Below, piece after piece: positions 7,823 through 16,249 of a stretch of DNA of 17,238 nucleotides (the stretch's first letter is position 1; every line of letters begins with the position of its first letter). Both the position numbers and the translations under genes were made by a program. The notes under the pieces are model-generated. The model was not told the origin of the DNA, did no database searches, and saw only the letters and a list, made by a program, of their open reading frames with translations. Origin of the DNA: Cytidiella melzeri (lineage: Eukaryota; Basidiomycota; Agaricomycetes; Polyporales; Irpicaceae). The stretch covers positions 1-17,238 of the forward strand of contig JABYQR010000598.1 of the NCBI GenBank assembly GCA_022592445.1, written 5' to 3'.

Positions 7823-8498
7823 CATCTTGCCTCAAGCAGATTGTATCAAGCTCGTGCCCCCAGGTTGTGGAAAAAAAGTAGATTATTGATCAAACCTTTC
7901 CTGCACCAGCACTGCCGTTTGGTTTTCATCATCCAAAGCTGCCATGTCTGAATTACTGACAGTCTCTGTCACGAGAGGATAGCCAAGAGGACTGTGGATG
8001 AGGGTAAGGCTAGAGCAAAGGTGAGCAATAGTATTCTGGTAATCTTCTCACTTCTTTCGATTATTTTGCCATTATTCTGTGATTTTTGAGCATATATGCT
8101 GTTGGAGGACATATTGAGCAAAAATTTAGCCAACCCATTCTAGCGCCAGCCATAAACACAGCCAAAACCGGAGGACATCAACGACCCGTTTTCTGTTGAA
8201 ATTGAACCTGTTGGAGGGCATTCCAGGGGCCCACTTTATCTTGCGCGGCGAGAGTTTACTGTGCATGCTAGAGATTAGCTAGAGTTAACAATACTATACA
8301 ATAGCAGCCAACATAACCTGTAATTCAGAATGCATAACCGTAAAGTGGCAGCAATATATTGCATATTATTCATTTGTATACTACAAAACTATGCAGTGGC
8401 TGGAATATGTTGCATGTCATTCACTTTAGTGCTAAGATAACATACGCAATCCATTTTGTGGTGGTGTCTATAGAGATTTTCTGTATAATTAATTGTAA
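7823..8498. other. AT-rich intergenic stretch with degenerate repeats
   Basis: No ORF worth calling. GGAGGACAT occurs at 8104-8112 and 8170-8178, with a one-base variant near 8212. A degenerate direct repeat of about 35 bp with a 51-bp period starts at GTGGC 8345 and GTGGC 8396. Nothing else is readable. Confidence 0.4.
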
Positions 8499-8570
8499 GG
8501 CAATGTAGTACAAGTGGTTGCAGTGCTGAGCCTTACACGTGAAGCGCCCGGGTTTGTTTCTTGACCAACA
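8499..8570 (+). ncRNA. tRNA-like element (tRNA pseudogene or SINE head)
   Basis: TAGTACAAGTGG at 8506-8517 matches an RNA polymerase III A box, and GGTTTGTTTCT at 8551-8561 is a degenerate B box. If 8506 is tRNA position 8, the B box starts at position 52-53, which is the spacing of a real tRNA. The acceptor stem does not pair (GGCAATG against ACCAACA) and the T stem is poor, so it is not a working tRNA. TTTT follows at about 8607. A decayed tRNA gene or the head of a tRNA-derived SINE are the likely readings. Confidence 0.35.
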
Positions 8571-8940
8571 CGGAAATGTACAATGTCAATGGTTGCAGTA
8601 GAAAAGGTTTTATCAACTGTCCTAATACCCTTACCTACACAGCCCATTATGATGTATACAGTGAAGCATTATAATATCATCTGCAGACCATTATAATGAG
8701 TGCTAGGTATCATAAACCTGGAAGGTCCAAGATAAAGTGTAATAAGGTAAGGCTGACTTTATATTACATGCTGAGATATATAATGGTAGCCAAAATGCAA
8801 TAATCATTTGTTTATTTGTGTGATGATCCAGGTTTGGCCTGATTATTTGTTCTTCCAATTACCTGACTCAATCATTGATTTAGTTTGATTACTGTACAAT
8901 AAGTGACTCACAGTTTTGATTTTTTTGCATCAGATATGAC
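8571..8940. other. AT-rich stretch without genes
   Basis: AT-rich sequence between the tRNA-like element and the hairpin. It could be the body of a SINE, but no duplicated flanks or A-tail could be fixed. Confidence 0.3.
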
Positions 8941-8974
8941 TCCTGTACTTACCGTAGTGTATTTAAGTACAGGA
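8941..8974. repeat. Perfect 11-bp hairpin
   Basis: TCCTGTACTTA at 8941-8951 is the exact reverse complement of 8964-8974, with a 12-nt loop. It is not followed by a T-run. It lies about 175 bp upstream of the possible start of the decayed gag at 9150. Confidence 0.75.
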
Positions 8975-9774
8975 AATGTGAATGGTGAGGGACAGAATTT
9001 TCTCGCCCAATCTCTCCATAAACAACCAACCTTTGTTAGAAGTGGGTGAAACCACACTTGATCAAGTGTGGGGTTTAGCTAACCTCACACATCTGTTCTC
9101 TTACAGTCTTCATATTTTCAAGTTATTTCAAGCTCCTGTTACAGTCACTATGACACCACGGAGTAGTACTAAGGTATCACTCAACCATCGGGCAGTTTAT
9201 TTGTTGACACTGTTTTAACCCTTCCAACTCACAGGCAGTATCAGTATCACTGCACTCCAAAGTACCGCTGTCACGCGCAAAGTTGTATTTTGTTTGGTAC
9301 ATACATGCAGAATGCATCTGTTTGAGCTCCTCAAAATCAGCTTCCCACTGGAGTAGCTGATGCCTTTGAACAGATTATTGCTTCCCTTACGGCTCGGCCT
9401 CAGGAAGCCCAACAGCAGGCTCTTGATGCTCAACATCAGGCTCAGGCTGCACAACAGCAGTTTGAGCAGTCCATTACCACTGCCAATTCAGAAGCCCAAC
9501 TTACCGTACAGGCTTCCGCCATGGCTGCTCCCACTACAAGTTGCGGCTCACTTTGAGTTTTTCCTCAGCAATTCAGCAGTAACATTGACTTCCTGCACAG
9601 CAATGTAAACCATTAGGACTAATTTCCTTGACACAGTTTGTGTGTCGGCTGTTCCCACGGCTTATGGGTCCTGACAGCTGCGACCTATTTTGATTGTCTC
9701 ACTTTGTCTGGGTACCGTAGGCAACGTCAGTGCAATGCCATTCACAACAACTGGACTGCTCTTAAAGCACTTCT

Positions 9775-9855
9775 CTCTGTCATTTGCACTGCTAGGTGAG
9801 TTACTACATGTAACTTAGTATCATATCATATTAACTCTGTCATTTGCACTGCTAG
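9775..9855 (+). repeat. 21-bp exact direct repeat, 60-bp period
   Basis: The 21 bases at 9775-9795, ending GCACTGCTAG, recur exactly at 9835-9855. The first copy is followed by GTGAGT and the second by TATCC. The segment 9796-9855 would be a normal 60-nt intron (GTGAGT, a branch-like TTAAC, GCTAG), and removing it keeps the gag-like frame open. Confidence 0.75.
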
Positions 9856-10339
9856 TATCCGACCTCAGTGCCTGCTTGCCTCCTTACCATCAACTTTGAC
9901 CTTGTTGTCGTTGTTGGAGATCTACCCCACTTCCATATCTACTTTACTCCCTTGTTAGGGCTATCAGCATAGCAGCAGTCGCTCCGCGACACCTTGCTAT
10001 CACATGGACTTCAATTTGATATTGCCCCTATCACATTTTATTTATATATGCTGTGTTTGTACTTTGCTTAGCACAGAATGTGACACCCCCGCCGTTTTTT
10101 TCCTCAAGTCTGTCCCTGCTACTTTTCCCCTTGCTTCTTGAGCAACTCCGCAGTGCGTATCTCTTACCCTGCATCACTTTCACCTTCATCTCAGCTCCCT
10201 CTGTTTTTCTCCTTCACTGCAACTGCTGCCCCTTCTACTTCTCAAGGCTACTGTGTCTTATATGGTGTTTACACTGGATTCCCATTGATGTTCCTACTGT
10301 GTTCTCCTTTTGCAACGAGTTAGCTTAGTCCTTTCTCTC

Positions 10340-10760
10340 GCAATTTACAAAACTACTTCCTCTGCCCCCTTGCACCATTGCATTCCAATCATTATCCTTC
10401 CTTCATTACTGTGTTGCCTCCAGTGCCATCACTTTTACACCACTCTCATTTGCAACACTATTGTTCTATTGCACTTTGCATTGTGTTGCTTATCACATTG
10501 CATCACATTGTCTTGCACTACTTGCGTCTTTTACTTTGCATCATCCCCTGCTACCCACTTGTAGTTTGTGCCTTCTGCATTGCACTCTGAGTCTCGCATT
10601 GTGAGGTCTATCACCCTTTTGCTGTTTATTGCATTGCTACAGGCAATGTGCTATTTGTATCTCCTTGCCCTTGAATGCATTGTTACACTTCTATCCCCCT
10701 TTTGCACTATGTTCCCTTGCACTCCGAGCCCTGCAATGCATGACCTCTTGCTCGGTCTAG
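10340..10760 (+). repeat. Pyrimidine-rich low-complexity stretch with TTGCA repeats
   Basis: Strong C/T bias on the plus strand with many TTGCA and CATTGCA units. The several open frames here come from composition and give Leu/Cys/Phe-rich peptides. No domain is visible. Confidence 0.55.
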
Positions 10761-11351
10761 GTGCAGTCTAGGACTCTTGGAACCACTTGTAACATACATT
10801 CACTTATACTCTCAACCCCTACTCGTGCATGCTACTGCCTCTTGCAAGGTCTGGTATTTTTGTGCCTGGTCACTTTGCGTCCAGGGAGTGCGTCAGTGTC
10901 TCAATGTCTCGAGAGGTTGTTGGTGCCGGTCAGATGACTACAACAATGTTTGCACAGATGACTCTCATACTCAACGATTGAGTCCGCAAGAACTTCCTTG
11001 CGTACGTCCTTGGGACTACTTCTGGTATTTGTCATTACCTCTTGCTCAGCCACAAGTGGATGAGGGCTCACCAGGCCACCATTGGCTGGAAGACAAACAA
11101 CTGGTGTCTGGGTGATCCAACTTTGGGCCTTTAATACCCCATTTGCCCCAATAAGCCTCTGTGTGTGTTGTGCAACCCGGGACGCCATTGTGTAGTGACA
11201 TGTGCTCTGTATTGTATCTACCACCAGCCTAGGTGTCACAGAGACAGACCTCAACGCAACAAACAGGGACACAATGTAGATGACAACAAAAAAGGTAGTG
11301 GCAGGCATGAAGCACAATGCTCCCACCAGCTATCAGACTTTATTCAAGTTG

Positions 11352-11430
11352 CTAGCCCAGTAAAGACTGAGTTAGTATTTGTACTACCAGCTATATAGTA
11401 CAGGAAGGTTTGCTTGACTAGCCCAGTAAA
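11352..11430. repeat. 13-bp direct repeats, 66-bp period
   Basis: CTAGCCCAGTAAA at 11352-11364 and 11418-11430, overlapping the end of the decayed gag. A TATATATA box at about 11475 follows. This may be part of an LTR or UTR, but no boundary is clear. Confidence 0.6.
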
Positions 11431-12179
11431 AACCAAGAGGTTGAGATGGGGGGATAGGAGCGTACATGCAGCAGTATATATAGACGTCAGGGACCTGCGC
11501 ACAGACCATGTTCAGGGCAGGCTTTGCAAGAAGCCATGTGAAGAAAGAACAAAAGAACTACCTATAGGAGAACAACAGCTATTGTCTGGACTCTGCTGAG
11601 ACCTCTACTCGTGAGAGAATCTATCTATAAGGAGACCAGTCTTTGTATTCAGGTCCCACACTTGTGAGAACACTCTAAACATAAAGAGAACAATAGTGAA
11701 AAAACAATAGAAGTCTATCTGAACTGTATCTATGACGTTAAACCCTAGCTATGGGCTGAGCCATGTGGTTGTAGCCATGTGGTCTTACATAAGCTGAGTC
11801 ACATGCCAGTGTGACATAGCAGCAAGTAACAAGACCATGTGAAGTGTCTAATCCACGTGATATGGGCGCTTTCTAGATGTGCAAGGGGTTGCAAAGGGGT
11901 TGCAAAGGGTGAAACTGTTAAAACTATATAATATAATATGATATGATATGTAGTTTCCCACGCCTTATTACAAGGACGCTTTAGGTAGCAGAGTTCCCAC
12001 AGTCTTGATATGGGTATGCAGCCGTATATGGAAACTCAAGTAGTAACCATCACATTAGCTGAGACGTACAGACATGGATTGTAGTAGTACTAAACATATA
12101 TGTACGCCTGTGTTCTAGTAGCATAGGAAATGAAAGGGAAAGCACGTATGACTCCAGAAGGATGCCTAAAGCATGCATC
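11399..12179. other. Non-coding stretch with short repeats
   Basis: No gene. AGCCATGTGGT occurs twice (about 11759 and 11775). An 11-bp unit close to GGGGTTGCAAA is repeated about three times at 11882-11911. An AT repeat of TATAATATAATATG type occupies about 11926-11951. Part of this may be U3 of the LTR that ends at 12460, and TGTTAAAAC at about 11918 is one possible LTR start, but this is not demonstrable with a single LTR. Confidence 0.4.
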
Positions 12180-12197
12180 TGAGGACAAGTACTAGCA

Positions 12198-12292
12198 TGA
12201 GTCATTTACTCATTATGTACGCCTCTGGTACAAGTGCTGATCCTAGTCATACAATGAGTCATGCACTCATAGTATGAGTCATGCATGAGTCA
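12198..12292 (+). promoter_or_regulatory. Four TGAGTCA (Gcn4/AP-1-type) motifs in U3
   Basis: TGAGTCA at 12198-12204, 12255-12261, 12275-12281 and 12286-12292, each followed by T. This is the bZIP Gcn4/AP-1 consensus. They lie 75-170 bp upstream of the TATA box, the normal place for activating sites in U3. Confidence 0.55.
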
Positions 12293-12366
12293 TGCACTTA
12301 GTAATACAGTAGAATAGCTGAAGTAGACATGTATAGTAGCTGCTTACATAAGTAGATACAGACATG

Positions 12367-12374
12367 TATATAAG
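12367..12374 (+). promoter_or_regulatory. TATA box of the right-hand element
   Basis: TATATAAG, 86 nt upstream of the primer-binding-like site. Transcription would start near 12400, leaving a short R/U5. Confidence 0.6.
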
Positions 12375-12460
12375 CAAAGCTGCTGAAGCAGCAAGAATAA
12401 TAAGACTCATCTTCGAAGCTTAACAGCCTCTACCCCTCGCACACATATTCCACTTTGTTA

Positions 12461-12473
12461 GGTTATGAGCCCC
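12461..12473 (+). promoter_or_regulatory. Primer-binding site for half initiator tRNA-Met
   Basis: GGTTATGAGCCCC, complementary to the anticodon stem-loop of initiator tRNA-Met. Internal, half-tRNA priming is known from copia and Ty5. The preceding TTA extends the match to many eukaryotic initiator tRNAs. The LTR should therefore end at or just before 12460. The identical 13-mer is at 5130-5142 on the minus strand. Confidence 0.68.
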
Positions 12474-12966
12474 GGCTTTTAGCTTAACTACATCCACACT
12501 CTCAACGACATCCATCAACCAGTATCTTCCAAGCTTTCTTATAAGTAAGTTTCTCTACTTTACTTTGTTTGGCCACATAGTAGTAGTAGAGTTGTACTGG
12601 TTGACTGCCTCAGCTTCGAATACAATATTCCCAACTGATCTTCTACAGCTAATTCCCTCACCTACTTGCCCCTTGCGTATGCACTCCCAACCCAGCTGAA
12701 TACTTAAGCCACCCTTGGTGGTTCTCGACTTTAACGAGTCGTGCATTACGCGGAATCTGCCTAACACGCAGTGTAAAATCCGGTGGTGGAGGAACAAGCT
12801 CCCACTTGTACAAGTGGTAGATCGGCAGAGTAGTACAATAGGAGGGTAGTGTTGAGTGGCACTCTAAGCTCGTGACTTAGAGGCCTAGGACCTTCGTGTT
12901 GGCGCACGTCAGTCAGTCCTGGAATTAGAAATCGCCGCTTCTTGTAGCTGTAGAATTTCTTGAGGC
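12474..12966. other. Leader between primer site and first ORF
   Basis: No ORF of note on the plus strand. GTAAGT at 12545-12550 is a good splice donor and could start a leader intron. CTCTACTTTACTT at 12553-12565 also occurs in the leader of the left element (5098-5110, minus). The rest shows nothing recognisable. Confidence 0.4.
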
Positions 12967-13251
12967 ATGTCGTCCACTTTTACTTTTGGTATCACGGAGA
13001 TTGTGGACTCTCCTATACTTCGTGGTGTTTCTTACATGCGCCATTATGTTTTCGTCGTATCATACCGACTGGTAGAAGTCGAAGTTGCAAGTGGTCATAC
13101 TCGTCTTGAATCACTTGTGGAAAACTTTTACTCACATTTGACTTTTCCATTAGCAATCCCCAGGACTTTCTCAAGGAAAGTGTTGTGGATTGAATACGAC
13201 GACATAAATCTTATACTTTCGATTCTTTCTTCCAGACCATTATATTTTTGA
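12967..13251 (+). CDS. Leader ORF 1, 94 codons, unknown
   Basis: Unrecognised. ATG at 12967, 94 residues starting MSSTFTFGITEIVDSP, TGA at 13249-13251. The next ORF's ATG is at 13254, so stop and start are only two bases apart (TGA-AG-ATG), an arrangement that could allow reinitiation. The composition is that of an ordinary soluble protein with no obvious domain. The alternative is that its last part is an intron: TTTCTTCCAG at 13226-13235 is a strong splice acceptor just ahead of ORF 2. It is in the same frame as the downstream part of ORF 2 (from about 13505). Confidence 0.35.
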   Translation: MSSTFTFGITEIVDSPILRGVSYMRHYVFVVSYRLVEVEVASGHTRLESLVENFYSHLTFPLAIPRTFSRKVLWIEYDDINLILSILSSRPLYF

Positions 13252-13253
13252 AG

Positions 13254-14625
13254 ATGCTGAATAACTCTCGCCGCACTTCCCGTCGCGTCAATGCCCGCTT
13301 TGCTCCCCATTCTCCCAATGATCCCTACCGCGTCCATGATTACACTCGGTTTGACCGTATGGGTCACCCCATCGTTATGGAGATAAGGAGTTCAGCAACT
13401 CCCATCTCTATCCGTATGAGTCAAACCGATGCTCAGGATGCCAGAATCAATGTCAACTACGTTGACAGGGACGAAGTTCGGCGTATGGAATCTCAGGCAG
13501 AGTGATAGGCAAAGGCACCTCCGAGAGGTTAATCGTATTATTGATGAAGCCAATCGAGAGGCGGAATTGGACTTGTACAGACGAAGGCCTCGTAATGTCA
13601 GTGCGGAAATCAGGGCGCATCAAACCCAAACTTCTTCCAGGGTTAATGCTGCACCTCCGCGCCGATCTGCGTTGCCGTCGCACCCACATCCTCATCGTCA
13701 TCCTACTCCAATGCCACCGCCTTTTGTGAGTGCAGGATTATCGCTTTGGGACATGGTTGCCCAAGCATTAAATAATTTTGCATCTCCACAGACTTCTTCT
13801 ACAATGGTCAATCCGCCTACACCGGTCATCCCGGATATCGTTGATAGTATGAACGGTTTAAATATCAGTTCACCAGTTTCTCATGATTCTTCAGAACCAG
13901 TAGTCCAGGGCGCTTCTGCTGCCGAGCCTACTCCGGTTCCGTCCTCCACTACTCAGGAGGAGGGACAGGTTGAAGATGAATGGCCAACGGTATTCGCTCC
14001 CCAACCAGTCGTTCCCACCTTCTCATTCGACGACTGGGTCCACGTTGATCGTACCGATACTAGGCCGGCTTCGCCTGTCTATCCGTGTGGTATGGTTTAT
14101 GGCATGGATGGACCAAAGGGGGAGGTTTTCAGGCCGGAGCAAGTTTGTTCCATCCTCGCCATGCAACATGTTAACCATCCCAACTATACGCCCAATGAGC
14201 TGGTCTTACGCTCTAGGAGACTTGTTGATACAATGGTCGTTAGCATGGGCAACAAATGCGAGCACTATCGTGAGGTGGTCGAGGAGCTGGAGGAATTTGC
14301 CAAGTCTCAGCGAATCAAGGAAATCACAGCCTGTGCCCGGATTTACCTCAAGCTCAAGAGGGGACAGTGGCCGGACTGTGACAATATCTGGAACACGTAC
14401 TTCATCTCAGTTGCAGACTTTCACACAGCGATGGAGGTCTTCAATGGTTGTGATCATCTAAGCGATCACCAGCTGGTCTGGCTGACTCAGAGACGTATGG
14501 AGAAGAAGGAAGACTGGATGAGCATCTTTCATAGGGAGGAAGAGTTCAAAGGTAAAATGAAGGAGGTAAAGATCGAGCCCACTGCGCTCGAGCCTTCTTT
14601 AGAGCCTGGATCGTCTTCTCTTTGA
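13254..14625 (+). pseudogene. Leader ORF 2, ~457 codons with one frameshift, unknown
   Basis: No family recognised. The ATG at 13254 opens a basic N-terminus (MLNNSRRTSRRVNARF) that stops at TGA 13503-13505. The frame beginning at about 13505 continues with DRQRHLREVNRIIDEANREAE, so one indel or a -1/+1 shift joins the two inside the overlap 13429-13505. Downstream come a Pro/His-rich run (SHPHPHRHPTPMPPP, about 13677-13725), an S/T/P-rich acidic linker, and a compact C-terminal domain from about residue 275 (PVYPCGMVYGMDGPKGE) with helical VLRSRRLVDTMVV, EHYREVVEELEEFAKSQ and FHTAMEVFNGCDHL. It ends GSSSL at 14623-14625. It lies between the primer site and gag of a copia-type element, where such elements normally have no large gene. 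Product and role are unknown. Confidence 0.5.
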
Positions 14626-14839
14626 ACGGACTCTCTGCAAATCGAACTATACCGCGCACTGTATACTATAAAATATCACGATGTGTACCTTTATACTTTT
14701 ACAAACGGTCATTTTCATTAGCGTAGTCCGTAGTGTACTTGTATACTTTCTCTATCTCTCTCTTGTTCTGCTTCGAGTCACGACCATCACGTAGCGCATT
14801 CTGACGAACTTTTATGACTTTTCTTTACTTAGTTTGTAA
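14626..14839. other. Pyrimidine-rich spacer
   Basis: No ORF. It contains TATAC-type sequences and a C/T-rich tract (about 14745-14770). Splice-acceptor-like TTTACTTAG (ends 14832) lies here, and GCTTCATTAG (ends 14861) lies just beyond, ahead of the next ORF. Confidence 0.4.
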
Positions 14840-15250
14840 CGTTGTACTCTGGCTTCATTAGCGTGTACGAATTCCGAATTGCACCTCTTTGACACAGAGA
14901 ACTTTTGTGACGTCGACAGTGTTGCAAGACCCTGTGAAACACAACCGTGCCCTAACCGCTATAGATATTCGTTTGAAGCAGATTTAAACGAAGTTTATAG
15001 AATTATTGCATTGGTAACACAGGACCGGTATCTTGAACCTTTTGAACATCAGAAAGAACTCATTAGAGGTTACATAGGATCTGTACCGCATCTTGACGTA
15101 CCTGCTTTAGTCAATTCATACCTTCTAGACTTAGCAAATCGTCGAGAATCAGAACCACAGAACAACGAACCAGAAGTAGTAATAGATCAGGAACCATCAG
15201 AGATCATCACAGGCACAACTTACATTGGTGACACATCAATCAATCTCTAG
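14840..15250 (+). CDS. Leader ORF 3, Cys-rich start, no ATG
   Basis: Open from 14840 (after TAA at 14837-14839) to TAG at 15248-15250, about 136 codons. There is no in-frame ATG at the start, and an acceptor-like ATTAG ending at 14861 suggests it is a spliced exon. It reads LHLFDTENFCDVDSVARPC, then ETQPCPNRYRYSFEADLNEVY, then helical sequence (LVNSYLLDLANRRE) and an acidic tail. The segment resembles the Cys-rich segment that starts the left gag at 3880-3780 (HFFDSN...CDDQTCPNWYTQADSTE). Both lie directly ahead of a gag. The family is unknown. It could be a 5' extension of gag that lost its frame, since sequence between 15251 and 15408 has few stops. Confidence 0.4.
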   Translation, partial: RCTLASLACTNSELHLFDTENFCDVDSVARPCETQPCPNRYRYSFEADLNEVYRIIALVTQDRYLEPFEHQKELIRGYIGSVPHLDVPALVNSYLLDLANRRESEPQNNEPEVVIDQEPSEIITGTTYIGDTSINL

Positions 15251-15407
15251 ATAAGAACTCAGATTCCGGAGAAAATACCAAAGTCGAAGATCTTCTAGAA
15301 GAAACTTCTAAACAGACGTCATCACCTGTAATTGCACCTGTAGTACCTCATATCTCTGAAGTGTACATTCCGTACTACGACTTGATCCTTGATTGCTTTT
15401 GGTTATA

Positions 15408-16237
15408 ATGGCTGAACCAGGAAAGATTAGCGGTAGTCAAATGATTGTCTTCGACGGTTCAAACTACAAGAAATGGTCCACCGCTATGATTGGCTTGTTC
15501 AGATATTCAAACACTTGGTTAATCGTGAATGGAACCAAAAAGAAACCTACCTTACCTGCAGCAGCTACCAGTTCAGGATCTGGTACGACTACTGCACCTC
15601 CTGACACTTCTGATGAGAAGAAGGAACTTAAGGATTGGGAAATTCGGAACCAACGCGCTTTAGCTTATTTCAATATTTACCTTGACATTACTTTGCAATC
15701 CTATCTTGAAGGAGAGGATTTGGCCTCCGAAGTGTGGAAGAAATTGAAAACAGATTTGAGAAGACATCAGTCTTAGCAAGCTCTGTTGCGTTCAGAAACC
15801 TACTTAGCTCAACTTTTGATAAGTCTAAGGATATGAACGTACAAATTCAAGGCTTCCGTACTAAGATTGGAGATACCAAAGTTGCTGGGTTAGACCTTGA
15901 TGATCAAATTAAAGTTCATATTCTTTTGTGGGCTTTACCAACGTCATATGAAACCGCCATTTCTGCATACATTGGCACTGTTGCAAAACCCGAAGAAATT
16001 AAGTTTGACACGCTCATCCCCAAGATACTTGCGGAAGAGTTACGTCGAAAGGGTTCAAACAGTGAAAATGCGAATCGGATTACGCAGACCACGCGTTTAC
16101 CGAAGGAAAAATGCAAGAAGTGTGGGCTTTCTAACCATACTACGAGTCAGCACTGGGATAAAGGGAAACCTAACCAGAACAAGTCTCGTGGTAATGGAAA
16201 TAATCAGCAAAGATCTTCTACCAACACAAGCAGGTAA
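15408..16237 (+). pseudogene. gag: Ty1/copia gag, frameshifted
   Basis: Capsid/nucleocapsid protein of a copia-type retrotransposon. ATG at 15408 (MAEPGKISGSQ), followed by the family's N-terminal block FDGSNYKKWSTAMIGLFRYS and an S/T/P linker. The first frame runs to TAG 15774-15776. The second frame (open from 15734) takes over within the overlap, so one indel lies near 15738-15760, in an A-rich stretch. The gag_2-type core follows: SVAFRNLLSSTFDKSKD, then LDDQIKVHILLWALPTSYE (the SLPxxYE equivalent). The zinc knuckle at 16112-16153 reads CKKCGLSNHTTSQH, with His in place of the last Cys. A basic Asn/Gln/Ser-rich tail ends at TAA 16235-16237. About 275 residues in all, a normal copia gag length. 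Confidence 0.82.
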
Positions 16238-16249
16238 CAAGGAGAATAA

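Larger units (their letters stand above)
9150..11398 (+). pseudogene. gag: Heavily decayed gag-like gene with CCHC zinc knuckle
   Basis: Retroelement nucleocapsid-type gene in ruins. A possible first exon is the ATG at 9150 (MTPRSSTK), then an intron 9174-9234 ending CTCACAG. From 9311 the frame reads NASV, a TGA (9323-9325), then APQNQLPTGVADAFEQ and a Gln/Ala-rich coiled coil (QQQALDAQHQAQAAQQQFEQ) up to a TGA at 9554-9556, after which the same frame goes on. Around 9740-9900 it reads WTALKALLSVICTA and, across a possible 60-nt intron, a Leu/Ser-rich helix. From 10892 the frame carries FAQMTLILND, TGA (10979-10981), VRKNFLAYVLG and NNWCLGDPTLGL, TAA (11132-11134), then PICPNKPLCVLCNPGRHC. 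The knuckle CX2CX4HX4C spans 11162-11203. A basic tail ends at TAG 11396-11398. The part between about 9960 and 10890 is pyrimidine-rich and unreadable. No pol is seen. The family is not assigned. Confidence 0.45.

Noticed and set aside
8941..8974. Transcription terminator
   Set aside because: A perfect hairpin, but with no T-run, and intrinsic terminators of this kind are not expected in a fungal nuclear genome.
10240..10320. Possible RNase H1 N-terminal-like motif (YCVLYGVYTGF)
   Set aside because: Only a few residues fit and the sequence around them is low complexity; too weak to call.
10053..10771. Several overlapping plus-strand ORFs of 60-90 codons
   Set aside because: They come from a pyrimidine-rich low-complexity stretch; the peptides are Leu/Cys/Phe-rich with no domain.
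10901..11326. 141-codon minus-strand ORF
   Set aside because: It lies opposite the zinc-knuckle gag remnant, and its product shows no motif; taken as a shadow.
12553..12565. CTCTACTTTACTT shared by both element leaders
   Set aside because: Low-complexity pyrimidine sequence at different distances from the primer site; may be chance.
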